NCBI GenBank assembly: GCA_902493795.1
Contig: CABUQZ010000018.1
Span: 1-37,484, forward strand
Length of the DNA: 37,484 nucleotides
Direction: 5' to 3'
From: an uncultured Clostridium sp.
GTDB taxonomy: Bacteria; Bacillota_I; Bacilli_A; RF39; UBA660
The notes under the pieces are model-generated. The model saw nothing but the letters and a program-made list of their open reading frames with translations. It searched no databases and was not told where the DNA came from. Within the stretch, counting starts at the first letter, position 1. Each line of letters begins with the position of its first letter. A program made the translations under genes and the position numbers. This document shows positions 1-7,517 of the stretch, piece by piece.

Positions 1-74
1 AGTTGACTTAGAGGTGTACCTTTCTTTTTATCATTGTACAAATTCATTTTTTCTTCATAGCTTAATTTGCTCAT
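1..74 (-). CDS. Transposase OrfA N-terminus (IS3/IS150-like), partial
   Basis: The first 24 codons are visible, reading MSKLSYEEKMNLYNDKKKG and then TPLSQ before the edge. This matches the start of helix-turn-helix OrfA proteins of IS3-family elements, in which the first helix (YEEKMNLYNDKKKG) leads into a recognition helix. The ATG at 74-72 has an RBS, GAGG at 85-82, with a 7-nt spacer. That RBS lies inside a hairpin (80-112), so translation from outside transcripts should be low. The family call rests on a short stretch plus the terminal repeat; a related HTH transposase family is possible. Confidence 0.6.
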   Translation of the reverse strand, partial: MSKLSYEEKMNLYNDKKKGTPLSQ

Positions 75-79
75 ATAAA

Positions 80-112
80 AACCTCGTTTCCTTTTGTCCA
101 AGAAACGGGGTT
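80..112 (-). promoter_or_regulatory. RBS-sequestering hairpin of the IS
   Basis: Plus-strand AACCTCGTTTC (80-90) pairs with GAAACGGGGTT (102-112) over 11 bp with one G-U pair and an 11-nt loop. In the minus-strand transcript the 3' arm is the transposase RBS. The 5' arm also exists in the outer repeat copy (131-141), so two alternative foldings can mask the same RBS. Confidence 0.6.
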
Positions 113-148
113 CATATCACTTTTGTCCAAGAAACGGGGTTCATATCA
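91..148. repeat. Tandem duplicate of a 29-bp IS terminus
   Basis: Positions 91-119 and 120-148 are identical 29-bp units with no spacer. Each contains GAAACGGGGTT on the plus strand. One copy should be the terminal inverted repeat; the second is an extra copy abutting it. There are only two units, so this is not a CRISPR array. Confidence 0.85.
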
Positions 149-167
149 ATTTGAATAGGATTTTTTT

Positions 168-380
168 TTAGAATCTTCTTTGTCTATATGGATAAGGGTA
201 AGGATAAGGATAATATACTGGAGGAGATGGCACATAAATAGGGTATGGGTAATATCCATTATTGTTATTGTTATTATTATTTGACCATAGACTACCAGCA
301 ATTCCACCTAATATAAAAGGAAATACAGGTCCACCCAAAAATCTACTATCCCTTCCATAATTATTAAAATTAGGGTTCAT
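168..380 (-). CDS. Small Asn/Tyr/Pro-rich protein, spore-coat-like composition
   Basis: This 70-residue protein of unknown function has a hydrophobic middle (about residues 17-32, GGPVFPFILGGIAGSLW), a run of eight Asn, then a Tyr-Pro repeat tail ending RQRRF. Small N/Y/P/G-rich proteins like this occur among Bacilli spore-coat and surface proteins, but composition alone is weak evidence. A strong RBS (TTTAGGAGGT) precedes the ATG. It lies 33 bp downstream of the phosphoesterase-like gene on the same strand and is probably the last gene of that unit. An IS terminus begins about 20 bp after its stop. Confidence 0.6.
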   Translation of the reverse strand: MNPNFNNYGRDSRFLGGPVFPFILGGIAGSLWSNNNNNNNNGYYPYPIYVPSPPVYYPYPYPYPYRQRRF

Positions 381-413
381 AAATACCTCCTAAAGTATTT
401 TATGCAACTCTTT

Positions 414-1307
414 TTATTTGCTAACTCTCATTCTATAAAAGTTTATACTAGGGTGATTAAATAACCTAAATTGGTAATATGAATTTCCAATACCACTAGA
501 TATAAATAAATCGGTATTTCTTACCTTATAATAAGAAGAGTAGTATTTCTTAGCTCCTTCCTTATGCATAACACTACCAATTAAAGGAAGCATAACTTGT
601 CCATTATGAGAGTGTCCTGCCATGATAACATTAGGACTAAAATCATCGATTATTCTATCTGTTAAATCAGGTTTATGTACTAAAGTAATACCAAAATTAT
701 CTATATTTCTTCCACTTATCGAACTAGCATCGTATAACTCATCTACTGCAATTAAATCAATAACAGAAGAGTCGATGTAAATCTTTTCAATCGTATTATC
801 TAAAACAATGAAATCAGTATTATCAAATGTATTTTTGAAGTAGGTATCATCTTCTTCACCTTTAATAGTATACTTTCCAACTTTTGCTCTTATTCTATTT
901 AATTCTTTAATAAGAGTGTCTATCTCGCTAGAACTAGGAATATAATCCTTATCAATTAAATCACCTGTAAAAACAACTAAATCAGGATTAGCTTTATTAA
1001 TTAAATCAACCATATCTTGTATCTTAGTTAAAGAACTATATTGATTATAATGTATATCGCTAAACTGAACTATTTTAAGTCCATCTAAGTTTATAGGAAG
1101 GTTATCATAGTACATTGGATATTCCTTAACAACAAGACCCATATTACCAACAAATCTTAGCATAGTATAAGAAAAAGCAAAGAAGATAAAAGTTGGCATA
1201 AAAAACCAAAACAAAACCTTAAATACAATTTTGTTTTTGTCTTTTCTATTTTCTCTTTCAATTCCTTTTACCATTTCCTTATTCTTGGTAACTCTTGATT
1301 CATCCAT
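414..1307 (-). CDS. Membrane-anchored metallophosphoesterase-like protein (YkuE-type)
   Basis: This 297-residue calcineurin-like phosphoesterase has an N-terminal membrane anchor (about residues 28-50). Known relatives (YkuE type) are bound to the outer face of the membrane and hydrolyse phosphate esters. Visible motifs are D84-x-H86 (FSDIHYN), G115-D116 (FTGDLID), H211 (LVHKPD) and G231-H-S-H234 (AGHSHNGQ). The usual GNHD motif is replaced by GEED at 150-153, so the Asn metal ligand and catalytic His are absent; activity is uncertain. The RBS GGAGGG lies inside the last codons (SGGI) of the upstream CPBP gene, and the two genes are 1 bp apart, suggesting translational coupling. Confidence 0.8.
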   Translation of the reverse strand: MDESRVTKNKEMVKGIERENRKDKNKIVFKVLFWFFMPTFIFFAFSYTMLRFVGNMGLVVKEYPMYYDNLPINLDGLKIVQFSDIHYNQYSSLTKIQDMVDLINKANPDLVVFTGDLIDKDYIPSSSEIDTLIKELNRIRAKVGKYTIKGEEDDTYFKNTFDNTDFIVLDNTIEKIYIDSSVIDLIAVDELYDASSISGRNIDNFGITLVHKPDLTDRIIDDFSPNVIMAGHSHNGQVMLPLIGSVMHKEGAKKYYSSYYKVRNTDLFISSGIGNSYYQFRLFNHPSINFYRMRVSK

Positions 1308-1308
1308 T

Positions 1309-2007
1309 TTATATCCCTCCAGAACTTAAAAAAACCATAATTATAGAAGTGAAGTTATGAAAAATATGGATTAAAATGCTTGAAAATATATTATTAGTAT
1401 CATAATGTGTTTTAGAAAAAGCTATACCAAGACACGAATATGGAATAATGTAAAGTAGCTCATATAAAGAAGTAATAGAATCAATAACATGTAAAGATCC
1501 AAAAACAATTCCTGATACTAAAATAAATAACCATTTTGATTTAATTGCTTCTTTAAATGATTTTCTAAATATCATTTCCTCCACAAATGGACCTACAAAA
1601 ACAGCAAAAATAAAACTAATAAAAGGACTCATACTAATTAAAGTTCTGACATTTTGCTCGTTTTCTGGAGTCTGAAGTGGAGAAAAAGAGATAATTAAAA
1701 AATTGCTTACAATCATCAGTATATATCCAAGTAGCCAGTTTTTAAATCCAATATCTGTAAACTCTCCAATTTTGCTTTTAAAAACCTTAAACTCCTCTTT
1801 TAAATCTTTTCTGTAAAAGAAAAATAAAAAAGTGGATAAAACTATATTTGGAAAAAAAACTAAAAGAGAATAAATTAAGTTTCCACAATTATTTACATCT
1901 ATATTAAACAAATTAATTGGTATAAGTACAAATAAATTAGAGCAATAAAAAAGTAGTAACACTAGTGTTAAATTTATAATAGGCTTACAACTATCTTCAA
2001 GTTTCAT
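1309..2007 (-). CDS. CPBP-family intramembrane metalloprotease
   Basis: This 232-residue polytopic membrane protein is of the CAAX protease / bacteriocin-processing (CPBP, Abi) family. The three catalytic motifs are present: EExxxR (EEMIFRK), FxxxH (FGSLHVID) and HxxxN in the last helices (HIFHNF). The family cleaves substrates within or near the membrane; in Gram-positives some members process peptides or give bacteriocin immunity, but no peptide gene is seen here. It is the first gene of the minus-strand unit, with RBS AGGGAGG and a TTGACA-17-TAAAAT promoter upstream. Confidence 0.88.
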   Translation of the reverse strand: MKLEDSCKPIINLTLVLLLFYCSNLFVLIPINLFNIDVNNCGNLIYSLLVFFPNIVLSTFLFFFYRKDLKEEFKVFKSKIGEFTDIGFKNWLLGYILMIVSNFLIISFSPLQTPENEQNVRTLISMSPFISFIFAVFVGPFVEEMIFRKSFKEAIKSKWLFILVSGIVFGSLHVIDSITSLYELLYIIPYSCLGIAFSKTHYDTNNIFSSILIHIFHNFTSIIMVFLSSGGI

Positions 2008-2031
2008 ATGTCCTCCCTAATATACAATTTA

Positions 2032-2060
2032 ATTTTAATGGTTATAGAATTTTGTGTCAA
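2032..2060 (-). promoter_or_regulatory. Sigma-A-type promoter for the CPBP unit
   Basis: On the minus strand TTGACA (2060-2055), a 17-bp spacer and TAAAAT (2037-2032) lie 25 bp upstream of the start codon. A perfect 12-bp palindrome (2068-2079) sits just upstream, between this promoter and that of murC. Confidence 0.7.
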
Positions 2061-2067
2061 CTTATTT

Positions 2068-2079
2068 CACATTAATGTG
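2068..2079. promoter_or_regulatory. Palindrome between divergent promoters, possible operator
   Basis: CACATTAATGTG is a perfect 12-bp palindrome placed 7 bp upstream of the -35 of the minus-strand promoter. It overlaps the expected -35 area of the murC promoter (TATAAT at 2101-2106). The position fits a binding site for a dimeric regulator of both units; this is inference from position and symmetry only. Confidence 0.3.
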
Positions 2080-2128
2080 TTAACAGATATGAAAATAATG
2101 TATAATATATGAAAAGAGGTGTTTTATA

Positions 2129-3439
2129 ATGAAATATTACTGTTTAGGAATTAAAGGTGCTGGAATGGCTACTTTAGCAAATATATTGTATGATTTGGGA
2201 AACACAGTAGAAGGTTATGACGATGTAGTAGATCATAAGTTTACAGAAGAAGGACTAGATAAAAGAGGAATTAAAATTTATCACGATAATACTCACGAGC
2301 TTGATAAAGATATGATTTTAACTCACTCTGTAGCACTAAAAGAAGATCATAAAGAAATAGTAAGAGCAAAAAACGCTGGATTACAAATAAAAAAATATAA
2401 TGAAATTCTAGGTGATATAACCGCTATGTTTGAGTCTATTTGTGTATCAGGAACTCATGGTAAAACAACAACTTCTACAATGATAAGTGAAATTTTAGAT
2501 GAAGTTTATAAAGTTAACTATTTTATTGGAGATGGTACTGGATATGCTAGTAAAGATAACAAGATATTTGTAATCGAAAGTGATGAGTTTAATAGACATT
2601 TTTTAGCATATCATCCAACTTATACAGTAATAACAAACATCGAACTTGAACACACAGAAATATATAAGGATATAGAAGATATTAGGGCTACATTTGAAAA
2701 ATTTGCTAACAAAACAAAAAACGTTGTAGTAGTATGTGGTGATAATGAAAATGTAAGAATGCTTAATATTAACCCAAAGACAATCTATTATGGATTTAAT
2801 GAAAATAACGATGTCTATGCTAAAAACATCCAATTAACAGAAAGAGGAAGCGAATTTGATTTAATCTATAATAATGAATTAAAAGGACATTTTCTTCTTC
2901 CATTATTTGGAAAGCATATGATATTAAATGCTCTTGCAGCAATAACTATATGTCACTTAGAAGGAGTATCTTTTGAAACAATAGAAAAAATTCTTTCTAA
3001 TTTTAAAAATGCTAAGCGTCGTTTTGCAATAGAAAATGTAAAAGATAACGTAATAATAGATGACTATGCACATCATCCAACAGAAATAAAAGTAACACTT
3101 GAAGCAGCAAGACAAAAATATCCAAGTAAAGAATTAGTAGCAATCTTTAAACCAAATACTTATTCAAGAACACAAAAGTTTTACAAAGAGTTTGCAGATT
3201 CTTTAAATATTGCCGATAAAGTTTACTTAACTGAAATCGATTGTAATAGAGAAAAACCTGAAGAGTATGGAAACGTTTCATCTAAAGTAATTCTAGATTT
3301 GTTAAAAAATGGTGAAATGATTAGTGAAGAAAATATAGATAAATTAGTAGAACACAATAATGCTGTCATGTGCTTTATGTCATGTGCATCAATTGCTCAT
3401 CTAAAAGATAATTACAAAAATAAATATATGTCTAAATAA
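2129..3439 (+). CDS. murC: UDP-N-acetylmuramate--L-alanine ligase
   Basis: MurC adds L-alanine to UDP-MurNAc using ATP, the first step of peptidoglycan stem-peptide assembly in the cytoplasm. The 436-residue length is typical. The N-terminal nucleotide-binding loop is GIKGAGMA (7-14), the Mur-ligase P-loop is GTHGKTTT (108-115), the central ESDEFNRHF motif follows, and DDYAHHPTEI marks the C-terminal domain. The ATG has RBS AAGAGG and a TATAAT at 2101-2106. Mpl, the tripeptide ligase, is a close relative, but the size and Gram-positive setting favour MurC. It heads a co-oriented series with comN, rel and dtd. Confidence 0.93.
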   Translation: MKYYCLGIKGAGMATLANILYDLGNTVEGYDDVVDHKFTEEGLDKRGIKIYHDNTHELDKDMILTHSVALKEDHKEIVRAKNAGLQIKKYNEILGDITAMFESICVSGTHGKTTTSTMISEILDEVYKVNYFIGDGTGYASKDNKIFVIESDEFNRHFLAYHPTYTVITNIELEHTEIYKDIEDIRATFEKFANKTKNVVVVCGDNENVRMLNINPKTIYYGFNENNDVYAKNIQLTERGSEFDLIYNNELKGHFLLPLFGKHMILNALAAITICHLEGVSFETIEKILSNFKNAKRRFAIENVKDNVIIDDYAHHPTEIKVTLEAARQKYPSKELVAIFKPNTYSRTQKFYKEFADSLNIADKVYLTEIDCNREKPEEYGNVSSKVILDLLKNGEMISEENIDKLVEHNNAVMCFMSCASIAHLKDNYKNKYMSK

Positions 3440-3442
3440 TTA

Positions 3443-3451
3443 TGTTATAAT
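3443..3451 (+). promoter_or_regulatory. Extended -10 promoter (TGTTATAAT)
   Basis: TGTTATAAT at 3443-3451 fits an extended -10 (TGn before TATAAT), 29 bp before the comN-like start. No good -35 is seen. The same nonamer occurs at 33420-33428 and 34289-34297. Confidence 0.5.
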
Positions 3452-3479
3452 ACATATAAAGTAGTAAGTAGGTGATAAA

Positions 3480-3776
3480 ATGGCTATCGAAAATAATCTA
3501 GGAATTAATAGCAAAGTGGATTTATATAAAAGAATCACACCTGCTTTAAATTGCAAAGTTCGTGAATTAAAAAAAATAAAAATAAACGTTAAACAACAAG
3601 ATATATGGAACTATCTTGTTAAAACAAGATGGGAAAATGTTAAAGGATTAGAACTATCCCAAATGGTAGATGATATATTAAATTTAGATAATGATTCTTT
3701 AGTACAGTTTTTAAGTAGAGAAAATGATGTAAAAGAATCAGATAATTTAGTCCAAAATGAAATAGAGCTATTGTAA
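3480..3776 (+). CDS. ComN-like post-transcriptional regulator
   Basis: This 98-residue all-alpha protein resembles the Gram-positive 'post-transcriptional regulator' family (ComN of B. subtilis, which affects comE mRNA). The recognisable core is the Tyr/Trp-containing segment about residues 15-65 (CKVRELKKIKI, IWNYLVKTRW, LSQMVDDILNL). Its place between murC and rel, 11 bp before rel, indicates co-transcription. comEA and comEC are encoded further along this window, which fits the known ComN link, but a functional tie here is inferred. Confidence 0.65.
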   Translation: MAIENNLGINSKVDLYKRITPALNCKVRELKKIKINVKQQDIWNYLVKTRWENVKGLELSQMVDDILNLDNDSLVQFLSRENDVKESDNLVQNEIELL

Positions 3777-3787
3777 GGAGTGAGAGC

Positions 3788-5932
3788 ATGACAAAAGATT
3801 ATACAAAATATACAATAGATGACTTAATAGATAAAGCAAAAACATATATAAGAGATGAAGAAAGTTTAAATAAAATAAGAAAAGCCTATAAGTTTGCAGA
3901 AGAAAAACATGAAGGACAATTTAGAAAAAGTGGGGAAGCTTATATTTTTCACCCATTATGTACTGCCATTATTTTAACAACTGTCTATGCTGATGCTGAT
4001 ACTTTATGTGCAGGACTTTTGCATGATGTTATTGAAGACTGTGACGTAACAAAAAAAGAACTTGAAGAAACATTTAACAAAGACATTGCACGACTAGTTG
4101 ATGGGGTATCAAAAATTAGCAAAATGCATTTTTCGACAGAAAATGAAGCTCTTGTAGAGTATTATAAAAAAATAATAGTTGGAATGAGTGAAGATGTTAG
4201 AGTAATAATAATTAAACTAGCTGATCGTCTTCATAATATGAGAACACTTTGGGCTCTTCCAAAAGATAGACAGAAAATTAAAGCAAAAGAAGTTCTAGAA
4301 ATTTTAGCTCCAATTGCTCATCACTTAGGAATCCATAAAATTAAAAGTGAACTAGAAGATTTGTCTTTAAGATACATTAAACCAGATGTCTTCTATGATA
4401 TTGCAGAAAAGTTAAACACTACTAAGTTAGAACGTGATAATGCTGTTAATGAAATGATAACTGAAGTAAGTGAGTTATTAAAAGAACACAATATCAAGTT
4501 TGATATAAAAGGTCGTAGTAAAAGTATCTATAGTATCTATAAGAAAATGGAAAAAGGGAAGAAATTTAGTGAACTATATGACCTTCTAGCACTTAGAATA
4601 CTAGTAGATACAGAACAAGAGTGTTACACATCCCTTGGAATAATTCATTCTAAATTTAAACCAATTCCAAAAAGATTTAAAGACTATATTGCTATGCCTA
4701 AAGTAAATGGATATCAGTCACTTCATACTACAATATTTGGAATAGATGGACAGATATTCGAAGTTCAAATAAGAACACATCACATGGATGAAGTTGCAGA
4801 AAATGGAGTAGCAGCTCACTGGGCTTATAAAGAAAAGAAAAACCTAAATGAAAAAGCTCAAAACTCAACAGAAGCAAAATTACAGTTTTTCAAATCTATA
4901 ATGGAACTTGATGTAGAAAAAATGAGTAGTGAAGAGTTCGTTAACAGTGTTAAAGATGAAATACTAAATGATAACATTTACTTATTTACTCCAAAAGGAG
5001 ATATCTTCGAACTACCTCAAGGTTCAACTCCAATAGACTTTGCTTATAAAATACATACTGCAGTAGGAGATACAATGGTTGGAGCAATAGTAAACAATAA
5101 TATTGTCCCACTAGACTATGAACTAAAAAACAATGATATAGTTAAAATAATTACCAACAGAAACTCATCTCCATCAAAAGAGTGGCTATCTATTGCTAAA
5201 ACAACACAAGCTAAAAATAAAATTAAAAATTATTTCACAAAATCAGAAAAAGAAATCTATATCGAAAGAGGAAAGGATACTCTTGAAAAAGAACTAAGAA
5301 AGAAAAAAATTACTTTCCAAGATTTTTATACTGATGAAAATATAAATTTGATACTTAAAGAAACAAGATGTAGTGATATCGATGAAGTTTATTTAACAAT
5401 TGGTAACAGTAAGTTTAGTGCTTCTTACATAGTAGGACTTATAACTAAACAGACTGAACCTCAAGAAGTTAAACAAGTTGCTATTCCAAAACAAAAAGAT
5501 AAAGACATAATAGTTGATGGAATAGATAAGATTAAAGTAAATATTGCTAATTGCTGTAATCCACTTCCAGGAGATGAGATAATAGGATATATTAGTAAGG
5601 CTAATGGAATAACAGTTCATAGAATCACTTGCCCTAATATTGAAATGCTAGAAGATAGAATGGTTAGTGTCAAATGGAGTGATAACCCTAAATATAAATA
5701 TTTATCATCAATTCTTGTAACGTGTCAAAGAAACGAAAAAGCAATGCTTGAAATAATGCAAAAAGCAAGTGTAAGTAATATTTCAATTGATAATATCAAG
5801 ACATTAAGTAGAACTGATATAGTAACATATGAAATAGATTTATGGATAGAAACACTAGAAAAATTAAATAATTTTATAAGATCTTTAAATCAGTTATCTT
5901 ATGTTCAAAACATAGAAAGGACAATGCGATGA
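3788..5932 (+). CDS. rel: Bifunctional (p)ppGpp synthetase/hydrolase
   Basis: Rel makes and degrades (p)ppGpp in the stringent response, bound to the ribosome when tRNAs are uncharged. At 714 residues it is full length. The HD hydrolase domain shows H55 and H79-D80 (LLHDVIEDC), so hydrolase activity is expected. The synthetase domain covers about 230-360 (YDLLALRILVD, KDYIAMPKVNGYQSLHTT). A TGS domain (NIYLFTPKGDIFELPQGST) follows, then the Cys-containing ZFD segment (ANCCNPLPGDEIIGY) and a C-terminal ACT domain. It ends in TGA overlapping the dtd start by 4 nt, the common Gram-positive order rel-dtd. Confidence 0.96.
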   Translation: MTKDYTKYTIDDLIDKAKTYIRDEESLNKIRKAYKFAEEKHEGQFRKSGEAYIFHPLCTAIILTTVYADADTLCAGLLHDVIEDCDVTKKELEETFNKDIARLVDGVSKISKMHFSTENEALVEYYKKIIVGMSEDVRVIIIKLADRLHNMRTLWALPKDRQKIKAKEVLEILAPIAHHLGIHKIKSELEDLSLRYIKPDVFYDIAEKLNTTKLERDNAVNEMITEVSELLKEHNIKFDIKGRSKSIYSIYKKMEKGKKFSELYDLLALRILVDTEQECYTSLGIIHSKFKPIPKRFKDYIAMPKVNGYQSLHTTIFGIDGQIFEVQIRTHHMDEVAENGVAAHWAYKEKKNLNEKAQNSTEAKLQFFKSIMELDVEKMSSEEFVNSVKDEILNDNIYLFTPKGDIFELPQGSTPIDFAYKIHTAVGDTMVGAIVNNNIVPLDYELKNNDIVKIITNRNSSPSKEWLSIAKTTQAKNKIKNYFTKSEKEIYIERGKDTLEKELRKKKITFQDFYTDENINLILKETRCSDIDEVYLTIGNSKFSASYIVGLITKQTEPQEVKQVAIPKQKDKDIIVDGIDKIKVNIANCCNPLPGDEIIGYISKANGITVHRITCPNIEMLEDRMVSVKWSDNPKYKYLSSILVTCQRNEKAMLEIMQKASVSNISIDNIKTLSRTDIVTYEIDLWIETLEKLNNFIRSLNQLSYVQNIERTMR

Positions 5933-6363
5933 AAATTGTAGCACAAAGAGTAAAAGAAGCAAAAGTCGAAGTGGGTAAAAAGATAGTTGGAAAAATTGAT
6001 AATGGCTTAATGTTATTAGTATCGTTTACAAACACTGATAAAGAAGAAAATATCGATTGGATGGTAAAAAAAGTGTTAAATCTTAGAATATTCGATGATT
6101 CTAATGGTATAATGAATTTGAGTGTACAAGATATAAAGGGAAGTATTTTATCAATTTCTCAGTTTACACTATATGGGGATGCAACAAAAGGAAATAGACC
6201 TAGTTATATAAATGCATTAAATGGAAAAGAAGCGGTAAAGCTTTATGATCTATTTAATGAAAAATTAAAAAAATACATTAAGGTAGAAACAGGAATATTT
6301 GGAGCAGATATGAAAGTATCACTTTTAAATGATGGACCTGTAACTATAATTTTAGAAAAGTAA
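5929..6363 (+). CDS. dtd: D-aminoacyl-tRNA deacylase
   Basis: This 144-residue enzyme hydrolyses D-amino acids wrongly attached to tRNA, in the cytoplasm. Both family signatures are present: SQFTLYGDATKGNRPSY around residues 79-95 and NDGPVTI near the C-terminus (family form NxGPVT). The ATG overlaps the rel TGA in an ATGA junction, so the two genes are translationally coupled. Confidence 0.95.
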   Translation: MKIVAQRVKEAKVEVGKKIVGKIDNGLMLLVSFTNTDKEENIDWMVKKVLNLRIFDDSNGIMNLSVQDIKGSILSISQFTLYGDATKGNRPSYINALNGKEAVKLYDLFNEKLKKYIKVETGIFGADMKVSLLNDGPVTIILEK

Positions 6364-6373
6364 AGGAGAGAAT

Positions 6374-7438
6374 ATGTTAAAGGACAAATTAAATTACAAA
6401 TTGTTAAATATTTTGATGCTTGCAACATTGTGCTACATTGGATTTTTAACATTTGACGTTTGGGGCTCTATAATAAAAAAAGCTATAGCAATAATAATTC
6501 CATTTATAATAGCTTTTGCAATTGCTTTTGCATTATACCCAATAGTAAGAAAATTAAAAGAGAAGGGCCTTTCAAACTCGTTAGCAGTAACAATTGTATC
6601 TGGAACGGTTATATTTATAATCATTGCCCTCATAATTATTACTGGAACACAAGTGTATGATCAGTTAATTACCTTATCTAAATCAATTGGAGAAGTATTA
6701 AATGATTTATCAAGTAAATTTGAAATTGATCTTGGAGATTTCCAAAAAACTATCAATAACATAATGAATAACATAATTGAGTCAGCTGGAAAATACATCT
6801 CTGATGGTACATTTAACTTTGTTGGTACTGCAGTTGATTTATTAACAAACTCAGTAATAATATTAATCTTATCTATCTATTTCTTAGCTGATATGGAAAA
6901 AATAAGAAAAGAAATAAAAAGAATATTAGGAAGAAACCCAAAAAGAAAAAGAGCATATCAATATGTTAAGTTAGTAGATAAAGAATTAGGTCAATATCTA
7001 ACAGGACTTGCCATATTTATAGGTATCCAATTTGTAGAATATACATTACTATTCTTAATAATTGGACATCCAAACTGGTTACTTTTAGGTGTTCTTGCAT
7101 CATTAACAACAGTTGTTCCATATTTTGGAGGACTAATAACTAACATTATTGCTGTTATATTAGCAAGTGTTGTATCTACAAAATTATTTATTGCAACTCT
7201 AGTAATATGTTTGATTTTCCCAAATATCGATGGTTATATTATTTCACCTAGAGTATATGGAAGAACAAATAACATAAGCACAATGTGGACAATATTTGCA
7301 GTAGTAGCAGGTGGAACATTATTTGGAATAGTAGGAATTATGATTTCACTTCCAGTCTACATCGTACTAAACTGTACTTATAATTTCTTTAAAGAAGATA
7401 TATATGACACAGTATCAAGTATTAAAGATCAAAGATAA
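6374..7438 (+). CDS. AI-2E family membrane transporter (YtvI-like)
   Basis: This 354-residue polytopic protein has about eight membrane segments and the AI-2E/PerM family architecture: two N-terminal helices (11-60), a charged loop, a helix pair (about 60-95), an amphipathic extracytoplasmic segment, then a C-terminal group with PYFGGLITN and FPNIDGYIISPRVYGR. Family members export small molecules or exchange cations; B. subtilis YtvI is a sporulation-linked member, and spore genes lie nearby, but the substrate cannot be read here. It follows dtd by 10 bp with RBS AAAGGAGAG and ends at a strong terminator. Confidence 0.82.
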   Translation: MLKDKLNYKLLNILMLATLCYIGFLTFDVWGSIIKKAIAIIIPFIIAFAIAFALYPIVRKLKEKGLSNSLAVTIVSGTVIFIIIALIIITGTQVYDQLITLSKSIGEVLNDLSSKFEIDLGDFQKTINNIMNNIIESAGKYISDGTFNFVGTAVDLLTNSVIILILSIYFLADMEKIRKEIKRILGRNPKRKRAYQYVKLVDKELGQYLTGLAIFIGIQFVEYTLLFLIIGHPNWLLLGVLASLTTVVPYFGGLITNIIAVILASVVSTKLFIATLVICLIFPNIDGYIISPRVYGRTNNISTMWTIFAVVAGGTLFGIVGIMISLPVYIVLNCTYNFFKEDIYDTVSSIKDQR

Positions 7439-7451
7439 AAAATAAAAAAGT

Positions 7452-7475
7452 AAAACACTTCAGCGAAGTGTTTTT
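7452..7475 (+). terminator. Intrinsic terminator after the murC-rel-exporter series
   Basis: A 10-bp stem, AAAACACTTC / GAAGTGTTTT with loop AGC, runs into a short T tract. Confidence 0.85.
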
Positions 7476-7482
7476 AATATGT

Positions 7483-7510
7483 AAAAAAGCATACATCAAT
7501 ATGTATGCTT
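7483..7510 (-). terminator. Intrinsic terminator for the transglutaminase-like gene
   Basis: On the minus strand AAGCATACAT / ATGTATGCTT with a 4-nt loop is followed by a run of T (the A run at 7483-7488 on plus). It faces the terminator at 7452, closing two convergent units. Confidence 0.85.
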
Positions 7511-7517
7511 AAATTAT

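Larger units (their letters stand above)
1..148 (-). mobile_element. End of an IS3-like insertion sequence (cut by window edge)
   Basis: The left edge holds the 5' end of a minus-strand transposase preceded by terminal repeats. Read on the minus strand from 148, the terminus begins TGATATGAACCCCGTTTC and continues TTGGACAAAAG. Ends that start with TG and contain a CCCCGTTT-TTGGACA core are familiar from IS150-group IS3 elements of Firmicutes (recalled knowledge). The other end and the target duplication lie outside the window, so the element's length and integrity are unknown. Confidence 0.7.

Noticed and set aside
91..148. Two tandem 29-bp repeats as a mini CRISPR array
   Set aside because: The copies abut with no spacer and match an IS terminus upstream of a transposase start.
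168..380. Low-complexity Asn and Tyr-Pro repeats as non-coding microsatellite
   Set aside because: A strong RBS, an ATG, an intact frame and position in a unit support a real gene.
5930..5932. UGA read as tryptophan (mycoplasma code)
   Set aside because: rel and spoIIP end naturally at TGA in ATGA overlaps with the next gene, and Trp is written TGG throughout.
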